A DNA stretch of 9,493 nucleotides from Actinomycetota bacterium (GTDB lineage Bacteria; Actinomycetota; Actinomycetes; Acidothermales; Acidothermaceae). Positions 1-6,792 of the stretch are shown piece by piece (the stretch's first letter is position 1; every line of letters starts with the position of its first letter). Below the pieces are notes generated by a model. That model saw nothing but the letters and a program-made list of their open reading frames with translations, made no database searches and had not been told where the DNA came from. The position numbers and the translations under genes are program-made. Location of the stretch: the NCBI GenBank assembly GCA_003134755.1, contig PLCK01000297.1:1-9493 (forward strand), in the 5' to 3' direction.

Positions 1-1422
1 TTCAACCCGGCCACCGGCGAGCAAACCGGCGCCGTCGACCTCGCCTCCGCGGCCGAGGTCGACGCCGCCGTCGAGACCGCTGCGGGAGCCTTTCGGGAGT
101 GGCGGGCGGCTTCGCTGTCGCAGCGCACGACCGTGCTCTTCGCATTCCGCGATCTGCTCGACAAGCACCGCGACGACCTCGCTGCGCTCATCACGTCGGA
201 GCACGGGAAGGTCATCTCCGACGCCAGGGGCGAGGTGGCGAGGGGCATCGAGAACGTCGAGTTCGCATGCGGCGTTCCCCACCTGCTCAAGGGAGGCTTC
301 TCCGAGCAGCCGTCGCGCGGAGTCGATGTGTTCTCGATCCGGCAGCCGCTCGGCGTCGTGGCGGGGATCACGCCGTTCAACTTCCCCGCAATGGTGCCGA
401 TGTGGATGTTCGCCAACGCGATCGCGTGCGGGAATACGTTCATCCTCAAGCCGAGCGAGAAGGATCCGTCGCCGTCGCTCTTCTTCGCCGATCTGTGGCA
501 TCGGGCCGGACTCCCCGATGGAGTCTTCTCGGTGGTGCAGGGCGCGCGCGAGGCGGTGGATCGTCTGCTCGATCACCCCGAGGTCGCAGCGCTTTCATTC
601 GTCGGCTCGACCCCGGTCGCCCGCCACATCTACGAGACGGGAACGCGCAACGGCAAGCGCGTGCAGGCACTGGGCGGTGCGAAGAACCACATGGTCGTGC
701 TGCCTGATGCCGATCTCGATCTGGCTGCCGACGCTGCTGTCAACGCCGGATTCGGGTCGGCTGGCGAGCGGTGCATGGCGATCTCGGCCATCGTGGCGGT
801 CGACCCCGTGGGCGACGAGCTCGTCGAGAAGATCCGTGCGCGGATGGCGACGTTGCGCATCGGCGACGGCCGGCGCGACTCTGACATGGGACCCCTCGTC
901 ACCCGCCCGCATCGCGACCGTGTCGCGTCGTACCTGGACAGCGGCGTGACCGAGGGCGCGACGCTGGTCGTCGACGGTCGCGACGTCGACATCGACGGAG
1001 CACCGGAAGGATTCTGGCTCGGTCCCTCGCTGCTCGACAATGTGACCCCGACGATGTCGTGCTATACCGACGAGATCTTCGGTCCGGTGCTCTCGGTGTT
1101 GCGCGCGGCGAGCTACGACGAGGCGCTCGCGCTCGTGAACGCGAGCGCGTACGGCAACGGCACGGCGATCTTCACGAACGACGGCGGCGCGGCCCGACGA
1201 TTCCAGAACGAAGTGTCCGTCGGGATGGTCGGCATCAACGTCCCGATCCCCGTGCCGATGGCGTACTACTCCTTCGGCGGCTGGAAGTCCTCGTTGTTCG
1301 GCGACACCCACGCGCACGGCGCGGAAGGCGTTCATTTCTTCACCCGCGGCAAGGTCGTCACTTCGCGCTGGCTCGATCCGAGCCACGGCGGACTCAACCT
1401 GGGCTTCCCAACGAATCGCTGA
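1..1422 (+). CDS. mmsA: Methylmalonate-semialdehyde dehydrogenase (CoA-acylating), 5'-truncated
   Basis: The first 473 visible residues are in frame from base 1, so the start codon lies upstream; relative to the usual ~500 residues about 25-30 are missing. The family oxidises methylmalonate semialdehyde to propionyl-CoA, and malonate semialdehyde to acetyl-CoA, with NAD+ and CoA, in valine, inositol and beta-alanine breakdown in the cytoplasm. In visible numbering the cofactor-binding stretch GITPFNFPAMVPMW is at 122-135, ILKPSEKDPS at 148-157, and the nucleophile in SAGERC is Cys258. EIFGPVLSV is at 358-366. The general-base Glu of hydrolytic aldehyde dehydrogenases (LELGGK) is absent: the segment reads QALGGAKNH (222-230), which is typical of the CoA-acylating subgroup. 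It ends in TGA 12 bases from the convergent reductase. Family assignment is firm. The exact substrate (methylmalonate or malonate semialdehyde) is inferred, since mmsB and other valine genes would lie outside the window. Confidence 0.93.
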   Translation, partial: FNPATGEQTGAVDLASAAEVDAAVETAAGAFREWRAASLSQRTTVLFAFRDLLDKHRDDLAALITSEHGKVISDARGEVARGIENVEFACGVPHLLKGGFSEQPSRGVDVFSIRQPLGVVAGITPFNFPAMVPMWMFANAIACGNTFILKPSEKDPSPSLFFADLWHRAGLPDGVFSVVQGAREAVDRLLDHPEVAALSFVGSTPVARHIYETGTRNGKRVQALGGAKNHMVVLPDADLDLAADAAVNAGFGSAGERCMAISAIVAVDPVGDELVEKIRARMATLRIGDGRRDSDMGPLVTRPHRDRVASYLDSGVTEGATLVVDGRDVDIDGAPEGFWLGPSLLDNVTPTMSCYTDEIFGPVLSVLRAASYDEALALVNASAYGNGTAIFTNDGGAARRFQNEVSVGMVGINVPIPVPMAYYSFGGWKSSLFGDTHAHGAEGVHFFTRGKVVTSRWLDPSHGGLNLGFPTNR

Positions 1423-1434
1423 GTCGCGAACGGC

Positions 1435-2427
1435 CTACCTGTCGATCCCGCTCATGTCGGCGTAGCGCTCCCCGGCCGACGCGCCAATCGGCGCGACCGC
1501 GTTGATGAGGGCCAGGTCGTCATCCGAGAGGCGGACGTCGACCGCGCCGAGGTTCTCCTCGAGGTAGCGCAGCCGCTTCGTGCCCGGGATCGGCACGATG
1601 TCATCGCCCTGAGCGAGCAGCCAGGCGATAGCCAACTGGCCCGGTGTGCAGCTCTTGGTGATCGCGATGTCCCGGATCTGCTGTACGAGGTCGAGGTTGC
1701 GTTGGAAGTTCTCGCCCTGGAAGCGCGGCGAGTGCCTCCGGAAGTCATCGGCAGCGAAATCGTCGGCGCTCTTGATCTCCCCGGTGAGGAAGCCGCGCCC
1801 GAGCGGGCTGTACGCCACGAACCCGATGCCGAGCTCGCGCACGGTCGGCAGGACGTCGTCCTCGGGATCCCTCGTCCACACGCTGTACTCGGTCTGCAGC
1901 GCAGTGATCGGGTGGACGGCGTGAGCCCGGCGAATCGTGGTAGGCGAGGCCTCCGACAACCCGAGATGCCGCACCTTCCCGGCCTCGACGAGTTCTTTCA
2001 TGGCGCCGACGGTGTCTTCGATCGGGACCGTCTTGTCGACGCGATGCTGGTAGTAGAGGTCGATGACCTCGACGCCGAGCCGCTCGAGCGACGCGTCGCA
2101 CGCGGCGCGGACGTAGTCGGGCTTGCCGTTCACGCCGACCCTTGAGCCGTCAGGGCGTCGCTCGTTTCCGAACTTGGTGGCCACCACGACCTGGTCGCGG
2201 CGGCCGGCGATGGCGTTGCCGACCAGGATCTCGTTGACGAAGGGGCCGTACATATCGGCCGTGTCGAGGAAGAAGCAGCCCAGATCGAGGGCTCGCCGGA
2301 TCACCTGTATCGACTCGGCATCGTCTGTCGGTCCGTAGAACTCGCTCATCCCCATACAGCCGAGACCGAGCGTCGAGACCGCCAGCTTGTCCCGGCCAAG
2401 GGTGCGTGTCGTGATCGTGGTGTCCAT
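1435..2427 (-). CDS. Aldo/keto reductase
   Basis: A 330-residue cytoplasmic NADPH-dependent oxidoreductase of the aldo/keto reductase superfamily, full length for the single-domain TIM-barrel family. The catalytic tetrad is visible: Asp55 and Tyr60 in FLDTADMYG, Lys85 in VVATKFGN and His128 in LYYQHRVD. The N-terminal GLGCMGMS (21-28), SPLGRGFLTG and the C-terminal cofactor motif PIPGTKRLRYLEEN also fit. The pattern resembles the YakC/AKR13-type reductases, but the substrate (an aldehyde or ketone) cannot be read from the sequence. I start it at the ATG at 2427 rather than the ATGs at 2454 or 2544. The fold begins directly after it (TRTLGRDKLAVSTLGLG), the upstream extension is Arg-rich without family character, and a TAGGTT box sits 7 bases ahead, which suggests a leaderless mRNA. 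It converges on mmsA and diverges from the EAL gene. Confidence 0.92.
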   Translation of the reverse strand: MDTTITTRTLGRDKLAVSTLGLGCMGMSEFYGPTDDAESIQVIRRALDLGCFFLDTADMYGPFVNEILVGNAIAGRRDQVVVATKFGNERRPDGSRVGVNGKPDYVRAACDASLERLGVEVIDLYYQHRVDKTVPIEDTVGAMKELVEAGKVRHLGLSEASPTTIRRAHAVHPITALQTEYSVWTRDPEDDVLPTVRELGIGFVAYSPLGRGFLTGEIKSADDFAADDFRRHSPRFQGENFQRNLDLVQQIRDIAITKSCTPGQLAIAWLLAQGDDIVPIPGTKRLRYLEENLGAVDVRLSDDDLALINAVAPIGASAGERYADMSGIDR

Positions 2428-2434
2428 GCCTGCC

Positions 2435-2440
2435 AACCTA
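2435..2440 (-). promoter_or_regulatory. Putative -10 box of a leaderless promoter for the aldo/keto reductase
   Basis: On the minus strand TAGGTT is followed by seven bases (GGCAGGC) and then the ATG at 2427. TANNNT placed 6-7 bases before a start codon is the usual actinobacterial leaderless arrangement, in which transcription starts at or next to the A of ATG. I see no convincing -35 hexamer. The transcription start is inferred. Confidence 0.45.
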
Positions 2441-2549
2441 CGAGAGCACTCCATGCGGCGCCGACCAGGCCCCTCCGTGAACCGCCGCCTTCTGCTCAGG
2501 CGGGTCAGGGATGTGCCGATAGGCCTACGCCCCAGCCGCCTCAAGACGG

Positions 2550-4454
2550 ATGGAACGGGTGCCTGTGACCGACACGCCGGCCGACCGCATCAGCCTCGCC
2601 CGCGTCGTCATGTCGCCGGCGAAGATCGGCGCGCGCTCGATCGCCGCGGCTCGGTCGATCCGGTTCGCTTCGGCTCCAGCAATTGCGACGCCCCGAGTCA
2701 TGGCGAAGGCGACAGGCTTCCTCTACCTCTCGGGCGGGGCGCTGTGCCTGATCGCGCTCTGCCTTCCGCAGCGGCCGGGCGTCCGCGTGCTGGCGGCGGC
2801 CGTATCCGCGGTCCTCTCCTTCGCCGCCGGGCTCGCGCTCTTGCTGCAGGGACACCGATGGCCGCGTTGGTGGTACCACCTCTTCATCTTCAGCGGCAAC
2901 GTCCTGATCGCTCTCTCCGTCTACGACGGCGGCGGCGGCCGGACATCCATGGCCTACGCCAGCTTGTACATCTTCGTCGCGGTGGATTGCTTCTTCCTGT
3001 TCGCCTGGCCGTGGGCGTGCCTGCACCTGGCCGTGGCAATCGCGTGCTGTCTCTTCTCGCTCGCCGTGGTCAAGGAGGCTGATTTCGGGCAGGTGCTGTT
3101 GATACCCGGAACGCTCGTCGTGGCCGCGGCAATCGTGGGTTGGCTGGTCCGCGCCGCCGAGGCCGCTGAGATCGACACGCTCACAGGTCTGCCGAACCGC
3201 CGCGGTCTCGATCGCCAGCTCGCCGCCGCGATCAGAGAGACCGCCGCAGGGTCGCCGGGTATCGCGCTGGTCCTGATCGACATGGATCACTTCCGCTCGT
3301 TCAACGAACGCGAAGGCCAAGCTGGCGGCGACCGTTTGCTGCGCGCGTTGGCGAAGGTCTGGCGCCCGTTCGTCGGAGATGGCGACGTACTCGCTCGGTA
3401 CGGCGCCGACGAATTCGCACTACTACTGACCGACGTCCGTCCAGGCGACGTCGCCGCGGCGGCCGAATCGGTGCGAACCGCGATTCCGCACGGACAGACC
3501 TGCTCGGTCGGTGTCGCCGACTGGGAACTAGGTGACACGGTGTCGCTGCTGAACGCTCGGGCCGACGCCGCCATGTACGAGTCGAAGACGTCCGGCCGCA
3601 ACCGCGTCACGCATCACAACGTCAATGGTTCGAGCGAAGCCGCCGAGTTAACGCGCGCGATCAAGAACGGCGAGATCGTCGCGTACTACCAGCCAATCGT
3701 CGACCTCGCCACCGGTGATGTCGTCGGCGTCGAGGCACTGGCCCGGTGGATCAAGCCAGGGCACGGGATGGTGGTGCCTGACGACTTCATTCCGCAGGCG
3801 GAGATCAGCGGCGCCATTGAGGACATCGGCCAGGTGATGCTCACTGCCGCGTGTGCACAAGTGGCGGTGTGGTCGAAGGTCCATGGCACCGCGTTCGTTG
3901 CAAGCGTGAACGTTTGCGCGCGAGAGCTGCGCAACCCGCGGTATGTCGATCGGGTTCGGGCGATTCTCGTGGACGCCGACCTGCCGTCGTCACAGTTGGT
4001 GCTCGAGCTGACCGAGACGGCGTTCGACGGTGATGCGGATGCCGTCGTGGCGGCATTGGAAGAGCTGCACGCTCTCGGAGTTCGGATCGCAATCGACGAC
4101 TTCGGAACCGGATACTCGAGCCTCAGCCGCCTGGACCGACTTCCGGTCGATGTCGTGAAGATCGACCGGTCCTTCGTCAGCCCGCTTCCAGCGGCGGCAA
4201 CGCGGGCACCGCTCATTGCCGCAATCATTGCGATGGCACGGGCTCTCGACCTCACTGTGGTGGCCGAGGGCATCGAACACCCGTACCAGGCGGCGCTGCT
4301 GCGCACGCTCGGCTGCCAGCGGGGGCAGGGCTACTGGTTCGACCGACCATGCCCTGCGGACTTGGTCGACCTGTCATCGCGGCACGCGGCGATCTCGCCG
4401 ACCCGCGACGTCCACGCTGAGGTTCCGGTCGATCTGCGACGCGCGGCGGTCTGA
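2550..4454 (+). CDS. Membrane GGDEF-EAL protein, probable c-di-GMP phosphodiesterase
   Basis: 634 residues. About six hydrophobic helices (roughly 52-72, 76-99, 108-124, 133-153, 154-174, 181-200) form an N-terminal membrane sensor with no recognised domain name. A GGDEF domain follows (about 207-355: DTLTGLPNRR, LIDMDHF with Asp244), but its signature is GADEF (285-289), and the position of the inhibitory RxxD site reads GDGD (276-279). The EAL domain (about 365-612) keeps the full active-site set with RocR-like spacing: Glu395 (EAL), Asn454, Glu486, Asp516 and Asp517 (DDFGTGYSSL), Lys537, Glu573 and Gln593. It should therefore hydrolyse cyclic di-GMP at the membrane, with the GGDEF half inactive, weak or regulatory. 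The start is uncertain: 2550 gives a 50-residue Arg/Ala-rich leader, GTG 2565 and ATG 2700 (just before helix 1) are alternatives, and none has a strong Shine-Dalgarno. It is divergent from the reductase (122-base gap). Confidence 0.93.
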   Translation: MERVPVTDTPADRISLARVVMSPAKIGARSIAAARSIRFASAPAIATPRVMAKATGFLYLSGGALCLIALCLPQRPGVRVLAAAVSAVLSFAAGLALLLQGHRWPRWWYHLFIFSGNVLIALSVYDGGGGRTSMAYASLYIFVAVDCFFLFAWPWACLHLAVAIACCLFSLAVVKEADFGQVLLIPGTLVVAAAIVGWLVRAAEAAEIDTLTGLPNRRGLDRQLAAAIRETAAGSPGIALVLIDMDHFRSFNEREGQAGGDRLLRALAKVWRPFVGDGDVLARYGADEFALLLTDVRPGDVAAAAESVRTAIPHGQTCSVGVADWELGDTVSLLNARADAAMYESKTSGRNRVTHHNVNGSSEAAELTRAIKNGEIVAYYQPIVDLATGDVVGVEALARWIKPGHGMVVPDDFIPQAEISGAIEDIGQVMLTAACAQVAVWSKVHGTAFVASVNVCARELRNPRYVDRVRAILVDADLPSSQLVLELTETAFDGDADAVVAALEELHALGVRIAIDDFGTGYSSLSRLDRLPVDVVKIDRSFVSPLPAAATRAPLIAAIIAMARALDLTVVAEGIEHPYQAALLRTLGCQRGQGYWFDRPCPADLVDLSSRHAAISPTRDVHAEVPVDLRRAAV

Positions 4455-4474
4455 CCGACCCGATCGTGTCCGTG

Positions 4475-4493
4475 GCACCGGATTCCCCGGTGC
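4475..4493 (+). terminator. Perfect 7-bp hairpin after the GGDEF-EAL gene
   Basis: GCACCGG (4475-4481) and CCGGTGC (4487-4493) form a perfect GC-rich stem with a 5-base loop, 21 bases after the EAL stop codon. The T-tract of a classical intrinsic terminator is missing; the following bases are ATATACG. It could act as a U-less terminator or mRNA 3' stabiliser. The structure is seen directly; the function is inferred. Confidence 0.4.
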
Positions 4494-4612
4494 ATATACG
4501 ACATTGCGCGCCTACCGACAAAATCGGCAACCACGTCATCGGCTCGGCAGCAGTCGTTTTCGGCTGTGTCTTGGCACGATTGGGCAACGACGACAGACCG
4601 CAGACGTGAGAC

Positions 4613-4621
4613 GGAGACAGG
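4613..4621 (+). promoter_or_regulatory. Ribosome binding site of the DUF190 gene
   Basis: GGAGACAGG contains two purine cores, with AGG ending 6 bases before the ATG at 4628. This supports 4628 as the start of the small gene. No clear -10/-35 pair is visible in the 173-base gap upstream (4455-4627), which otherwise holds only the hairpin at 4475-4493. Confidence 0.6.
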
Positions 4622-4627
4622 TCCGAA

Positions 4628-4981
4628 ATGACGCTCGAAGGCCCGACCGCTCGGCTGACGATCTACCTCGGTGCCGCCGATCTTTCCGGGCCTCGGCACG
4701 ACGAGATCATTCGACGGGCCCACGAGGCTGGCCTGGTGGCGGCGATCGTGCAGCACGCGCCGCAGCCCGATCTCGACGCCGGTGCGCCTCGCACGATCTT
4801 GCTGTCGCATCCGGCATCGGTCACCGTCACGATCCTCGACACCGAACCCAGGCTGCGGGCATTCGTACGCCAGCTCGACGACGTCAGCGACGCCGGCATG
4901 ACGGTGCGCCTCGAAGGGGTCGATGTCCGCTCCGAAGTCGCCGCCCAGCTCGGTGCCCAGCGCGGCGCTCCAACTCCCTGA
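4628..4981 (+). CDS. DUF190 (PII-like fold) family protein
   Basis: A 117-residue soluble protein matching DUF190 in order: RLTIYLGAADLSGPRHDEIIRRAHEAGL (residues 9-36) corresponds to the family's LTIYIGE...I..RAREAGLAGA start, and VTVTILDTEPRLRAFVRQLD (65-84) to its EIVDTEEKI..FLP.LDE strand-helix. MTVRLEGVDVR (91-101) corresponds to the terminal VTLEKVEV strand. The family has a PII-like ferredoxin fold and is often encoded with the fluoride channel CrcB; its biochemical role is poorly known. Unlike the usual members as I recall them, the middle segment (42-60) lacks the GFG-containing loop and reads QHAPQPDLDAGAPRTILLS. No CrcB gene lies in the window. It follows the EAL gene by 173 bases, so an operon is doubtful, and it converges on gabT. 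Family confidence is good; function is unknown. Confidence 0.75.
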   Translation: MTLEGPTARLTIYLGAADLSGPRHDEIIRRAHEAGLVAAIVQHAPQPDLDAGAPRTILLSHPASVTVTILDTEPRLRAFVRQLDDVSDAGMTVRLEGVDVRSEVAAQLGAQRGAPTP

Positions 4982-5008
4982 CACGTGACGTCATTGCTCG
5001 TCGTCAGG
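4977..5008. terminator. Possible bidirectional terminator between the DUF190 gene and gabT
   Basis: In the convergent gap CCTGACACG (4977-4985) pairs with CGT-C-GTCAGG (4999-5008), making a 9-bp stem with one bulged base and a 13-base loop. The left arm overlaps the DUF190 stop codon. No T-tract is visible on either strand. The palindrome TGACGTCA (4986-4993) lies in the loop. The evidence is weak beyond the structure and its tail-to-tail position. Confidence 0.3.
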
Positions 5009-5020
5009 CCTACTGCGCTG

Positions 5021-6406
5021 TCACGATGCCTTGGTCGACGCCGCGAACGCTTCTTCGAGGACGTCGAGCCCCTCGCGCAGTAGGTGGTCGGGAATGACGA
5101 GGGGCGGCAGGAAGCGCAGCACATTGCCGTAGGTGCCCGCAGTCAGGACGACGACACCAGCCGCGTGGCATGCCTTGGCGATCGCGGAGGTGGTGGCCGC
5201 GTCAGGGTCGGTGGTTCCGGGCTTCACGATCTCGACCGCGAGCATCGCCCCGCGACCACGCACGTCGCCGACGCAAGCGAATCGACCCGCCAGCTCGCGG
5301 AGCCTCGGCGCCATGATGGCCTCGATGTCACGAGCGCGGCCGACCAGATCGAGTTCGTCGATCGTGTGCATCGCACCCAGCGCGGCCGCGCACGCCACCG
5401 GGTTGCCGCCGTAGGTTCCGCCGAGGCCTCCGACGTGCGCGGCGTCCATGATGTCGGCGCGACCGGTGACCGCGGAGAGCGGCAGGCCGCCGGCGATTCC
5501 TTTCGCCGTCGCGATGAGGTCGGGTACCACGTTCTCGTGCGACACCGCGAACATCTCACCGGTGCGCGCGAAGCCGGTCTGGATCTCATCCGCGATGAAG
5601 ACGATGCCGTTCTCGGTACAGAACTGCGAGAGCGCCGGCAAGAAGCCCTCGCCAGGAACGATGAACCCGCCTTCGCCCTGGATCGGCTCGATCAGGACGG
5701 CCGCGATCTCATCGACGCCGACCTGGGTCTTCATCGCGGAGATCGCCGCAGCCGCAGCTTCCGGCCCGCAGTTTTCCGGGCCAGTGGGCCACCGGTAGGG
5801 ATAAGCCATCGGCAGCCGGTAGACCTCCGGTGCGAACGGCCCGAACGAGTGCTTGTACGGCATGTTCTTCGCCGTCAACGCCATCGTCAGGTTGGTGCGT
5901 CCGTGATAGGCGTGCTCGAACACGACGACCGCAGAACGCCCGGTGAACGCTCGGGCGATCTTGACCGCGTTCTCGACAGCTTCCGCGCCGGAATTGAACA
6001 ACGCGGACTTCTTCGGGAAGTCGCCCGGAGTGCGTGCGTTGAGCTGCTCGCACACCGCGACGTAGCCCTCGTATGGCGTGATCATGAAGCAGGTGTGAGT
6101 GAACGCGGCAACTTGATCGATCACCTCGGCGACCACCTGTTCGGCGGCGTTGCCGACGCTCACGACCGCGATGCCGGCGCCGAAGTCGATAAGGGAATTG
6201 CCGTCGACGTCGACGAGCACGCCCCCGCCGGCGGCGGTGATGAACACCGGCAGCATGGTGCTCACCCCCCGTGCTACCGCCTCATTGCGCCGGGCGAAGA
6301 GAGCAACTGATTGCGGGCCAGGGATCTCGGTTACGAGACGTCGCTCCTGGGGCAGGCTCGGACCGCCGCGAGCAGGCAGCATCACAAGATCAACCGAGTC
6401 GGTCAT
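5021..6406 (-). CDS. gabT: 4-aminobutyrate aminotransferase (PLP-dependent, class III)
   Basis: 461 residues, full length for the family. It transfers the amino group of GABA to 2-oxoglutarate, giving succinate semialdehyde and glutamate, and related enzymes also use beta-alanine or 5-aminovalerate. It uses pyridoxal phosphate in the cytoplasm. Visible features are ALFNSGAEAVENAVKIAR (135-152, phosphate-binding SGAEA), EHAYHGRTN (164-172), IEPIQGEGG (239-247), FIADEIQTGFARTG with Asp273 for the pyridine nitrogen, and the Schiff-base lysine Lys302 in TAKGIAGGLPLSAVTGR. GGLGGTYGGNPVACAA is at 326-341. The segments LVTEIPGP, FTHTCFM.TPYEGYVAV and MALTAK resemble mycobacterial GabT from memory. 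The start at 6406 is well supported: GGAGG lies 4 bases upstream. It is divergent from the ACT-domain gene and convergent with the DUF190 gene. No succinate-semialdehyde dehydrogenase is present in the window. Confidence 0.95.
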   Translation of the reverse strand: MTDSVDLVMLPARGGPSLPQERRLVTEIPGPQSVALFARRNEAVARGVSTMLPVFITAAGGGVLVDVDGNSLIDFGAGIAVVSVGNAAEQVVAEVIDQVAAFTHTCFMITPYEGYVAVCEQLNARTPGDFPKKSALFNSGAEAVENAVKIARAFTGRSAVVVFEHAYHGRTNLTMALTAKNMPYKHSFGPFAPEVYRLPMAYPYRWPTGPENCGPEAAAAAISAMKTQVGVDEIAAVLIEPIQGEGGFIVPGEGFLPALSQFCTENGIVFIADEIQTGFARTGEMFAVSHENVVPDLIATAKGIAGGLPLSAVTGRADIMDAAHVGGLGGTYGGNPVACAAALGAMHTIDELDLVGRARDIEAIMAPRLRELAGRFACVGDVRGRGAMLAVEIVKPGTTDPDAATTSAIAKACHAAGVVVLTAGTYGNVLRFLPPLVIPDHLLREGLDVLEEAFAASTKAS

Positions 6407-6410
6407 GACG

Positions 6411-6415
6411 CCTCC
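6411..6415 (-). promoter_or_regulatory. Strong ribosome binding site of gabT
   Basis: On the minus strand GGAGG is followed by CGTC and the ATG at 6406. It fixes the gabT start and shows that this mRNA has a leader, unlike the leaderless-type genes nearby. Confidence 0.8.
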
Positions 6416-6432
6416 AGGAAAGTCGTGGCTGT

Positions 6433-6438
6433 ACTGTA
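6433..6438 (-). promoter_or_regulatory. Putative -10 box for gabT
   Basis: The minus strand reads GATACAGTAC, so TACAGT (a TANNNT match) lies 26 bases upstream of the gabT ATG. This would give a leader of about 20 bases that contains the GGAGG site. No good -35 hexamer is seen at 16-18 bases, which would fit a promoter that needs an activator. The inverted repeats at 6464-6508 lie just upstream. Confidence 0.4.
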
Positions 6439-6463
6439 TCCGAGCAACGCCCTCGCTGAGCCT

Positions 6464-6508
6464 GACGGTAACCGCCGTCGGTGAGGACTACGGCGACGGA
6501 ATCCGTCG
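6464..6508. repeat. Clustered inverted GACGG/CCGTC repeats, candidate operator
   Basis: GACGG (6464-6468) faces CCGTC (6475-6479), and CGACGGA (6494-6500) faces TCCGTCG (6502-6508) around a single central base, so the second unit is a perfect 15-base palindrome. The two dyads lie just upstream of the gabT -10 candidate, a position suited to a regulator of gabT or of both divergent genes. No regulator gene is seen in the window. The repeat is visible; the operator role is inferred. Confidence 0.45.
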
Positions 6509-6525
6509 TCGGCTGGCGTGAACGG

Positions 6526-6562
6526 GCCGGGTCGGTGCGCAATATCCCGCGACCGACCCGGC
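6526..6562. repeat. Perfect 11-bp inverted repeat with 15-base spacer
   Basis: GCCGGGTCGGT (6526-6536) and ACCGACCCGGC (6552-6562) are exact reverse complements. The spacer contains a further GCG (6537-6539) / CGC (6548-6550) pair. It could be a protein-binding dyad in the shared promoter region, or a hairpin acting as a U-less transcription barrier between the divergent units. Confidence 0.6.
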
Positions 6563-6624
6563 TCGTATGCGACAGCTGCCGACCAGGCCCGCACGAGGTG
6601 TATGCGAGAACATCGCGGCGTCGA

Positions 6625-6643
6625 TAGTCTCGTCCCGGTCTCG
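6625..6643 (+). repeat. TAGTCTCG-N4-GGTCTCG element, copy 1 (upstream of the ACT gene)
   Basis: Two GTCTCG hexamers start at 6627 and 6638, exactly 11 bases apart, and are preceded by TA. The same 15 fixed bases in the same spacing recur at 7457-7475. The flanks CGTCGA (6619-6624) and TCGACG (6641-6646, overlapping the second hexamer) form a short inverted repeat. TAGTCT also fits a TANNNT -10 box, which would give a leader of about 160 bases for the ACT gene. Confidence 0.6.
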
Positions 6644-6664
6644 ACGTGGCGTGCGGGCCGACTC

Positions 6665-6690
6665 GCAGGCCAACGAGCACGCCGGCCTGC
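6665..6690 (+). other. 7-bp stem-loop in the presumed leader of the ACT-domain gene
   Basis: GCAGGCC (6665-6671) and GGCCTGC (6684-6690) pair perfectly across a 12-base loop, about 100 bases before the ACT start. It would be in the mRNA leader if transcription begins near the 6625 element. No riboswitch family is recognised, and such stems arise fairly often by chance in DNA this GC-rich. Confidence 0.3.
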
Positions 6691-6787
6691 AGGCGACCGT
6701 CAACTGGTTGTCACGCCCACGTCACCTACTGGAAACGTTCCTGCGGCACGCTGGTCGACAGAGCCGCCGGTTCCCGGTACCGACGAC

Positions 6788-6792
6788 AGGAG
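6788..6792 (+). promoter_or_regulatory. Ribosome binding site that decides the ACT gene start
   Basis: AGGAG directly abuts the ATG at 6793, which is too close for initiation there, but lies 6 bases before the ATG at 6799. This favours 6799 over 6793 and over an upstream in-frame start at 6646. Confidence 0.65.

Noticed and set aside
595..1386. 263-codon antisense frame inside the semialdehyde dehydrogenase
   Set aside because: Arg/Asp/His-rich shadow of a well-recognised gene; no domain and no ribosome site.
1423..1434. Terminator between the convergent dehydrogenase and reductase genes
   Set aside because: Only 12 bases separate the stop codons and no stem-loop is seen in them.
2541..3320. 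259-codon antisense frame under the 5' part of the GGDEF-EAL gene
   Set aside because: Low-complexity charged sequence opposite clear membrane helices and a GGDEF domain on the plus strand.
4455..4627. Possible fluoride riboswitch before the DUF190 gene
   Set aside because: DUF190 genes can be linked to fluoride resistance, but I could not find the conserved fluoride-aptamer segments here; only a simple hairpin is visible.
5084..6310. 408-codon open frame on the plus strand, antisense to gabT
   Set aside because: gabT on the minus strand is unambiguous. The antisense frame is Arg/Asp/Gly/His-rich with no family motif, as expected of a shadow frame in GC-rich coding DNA.
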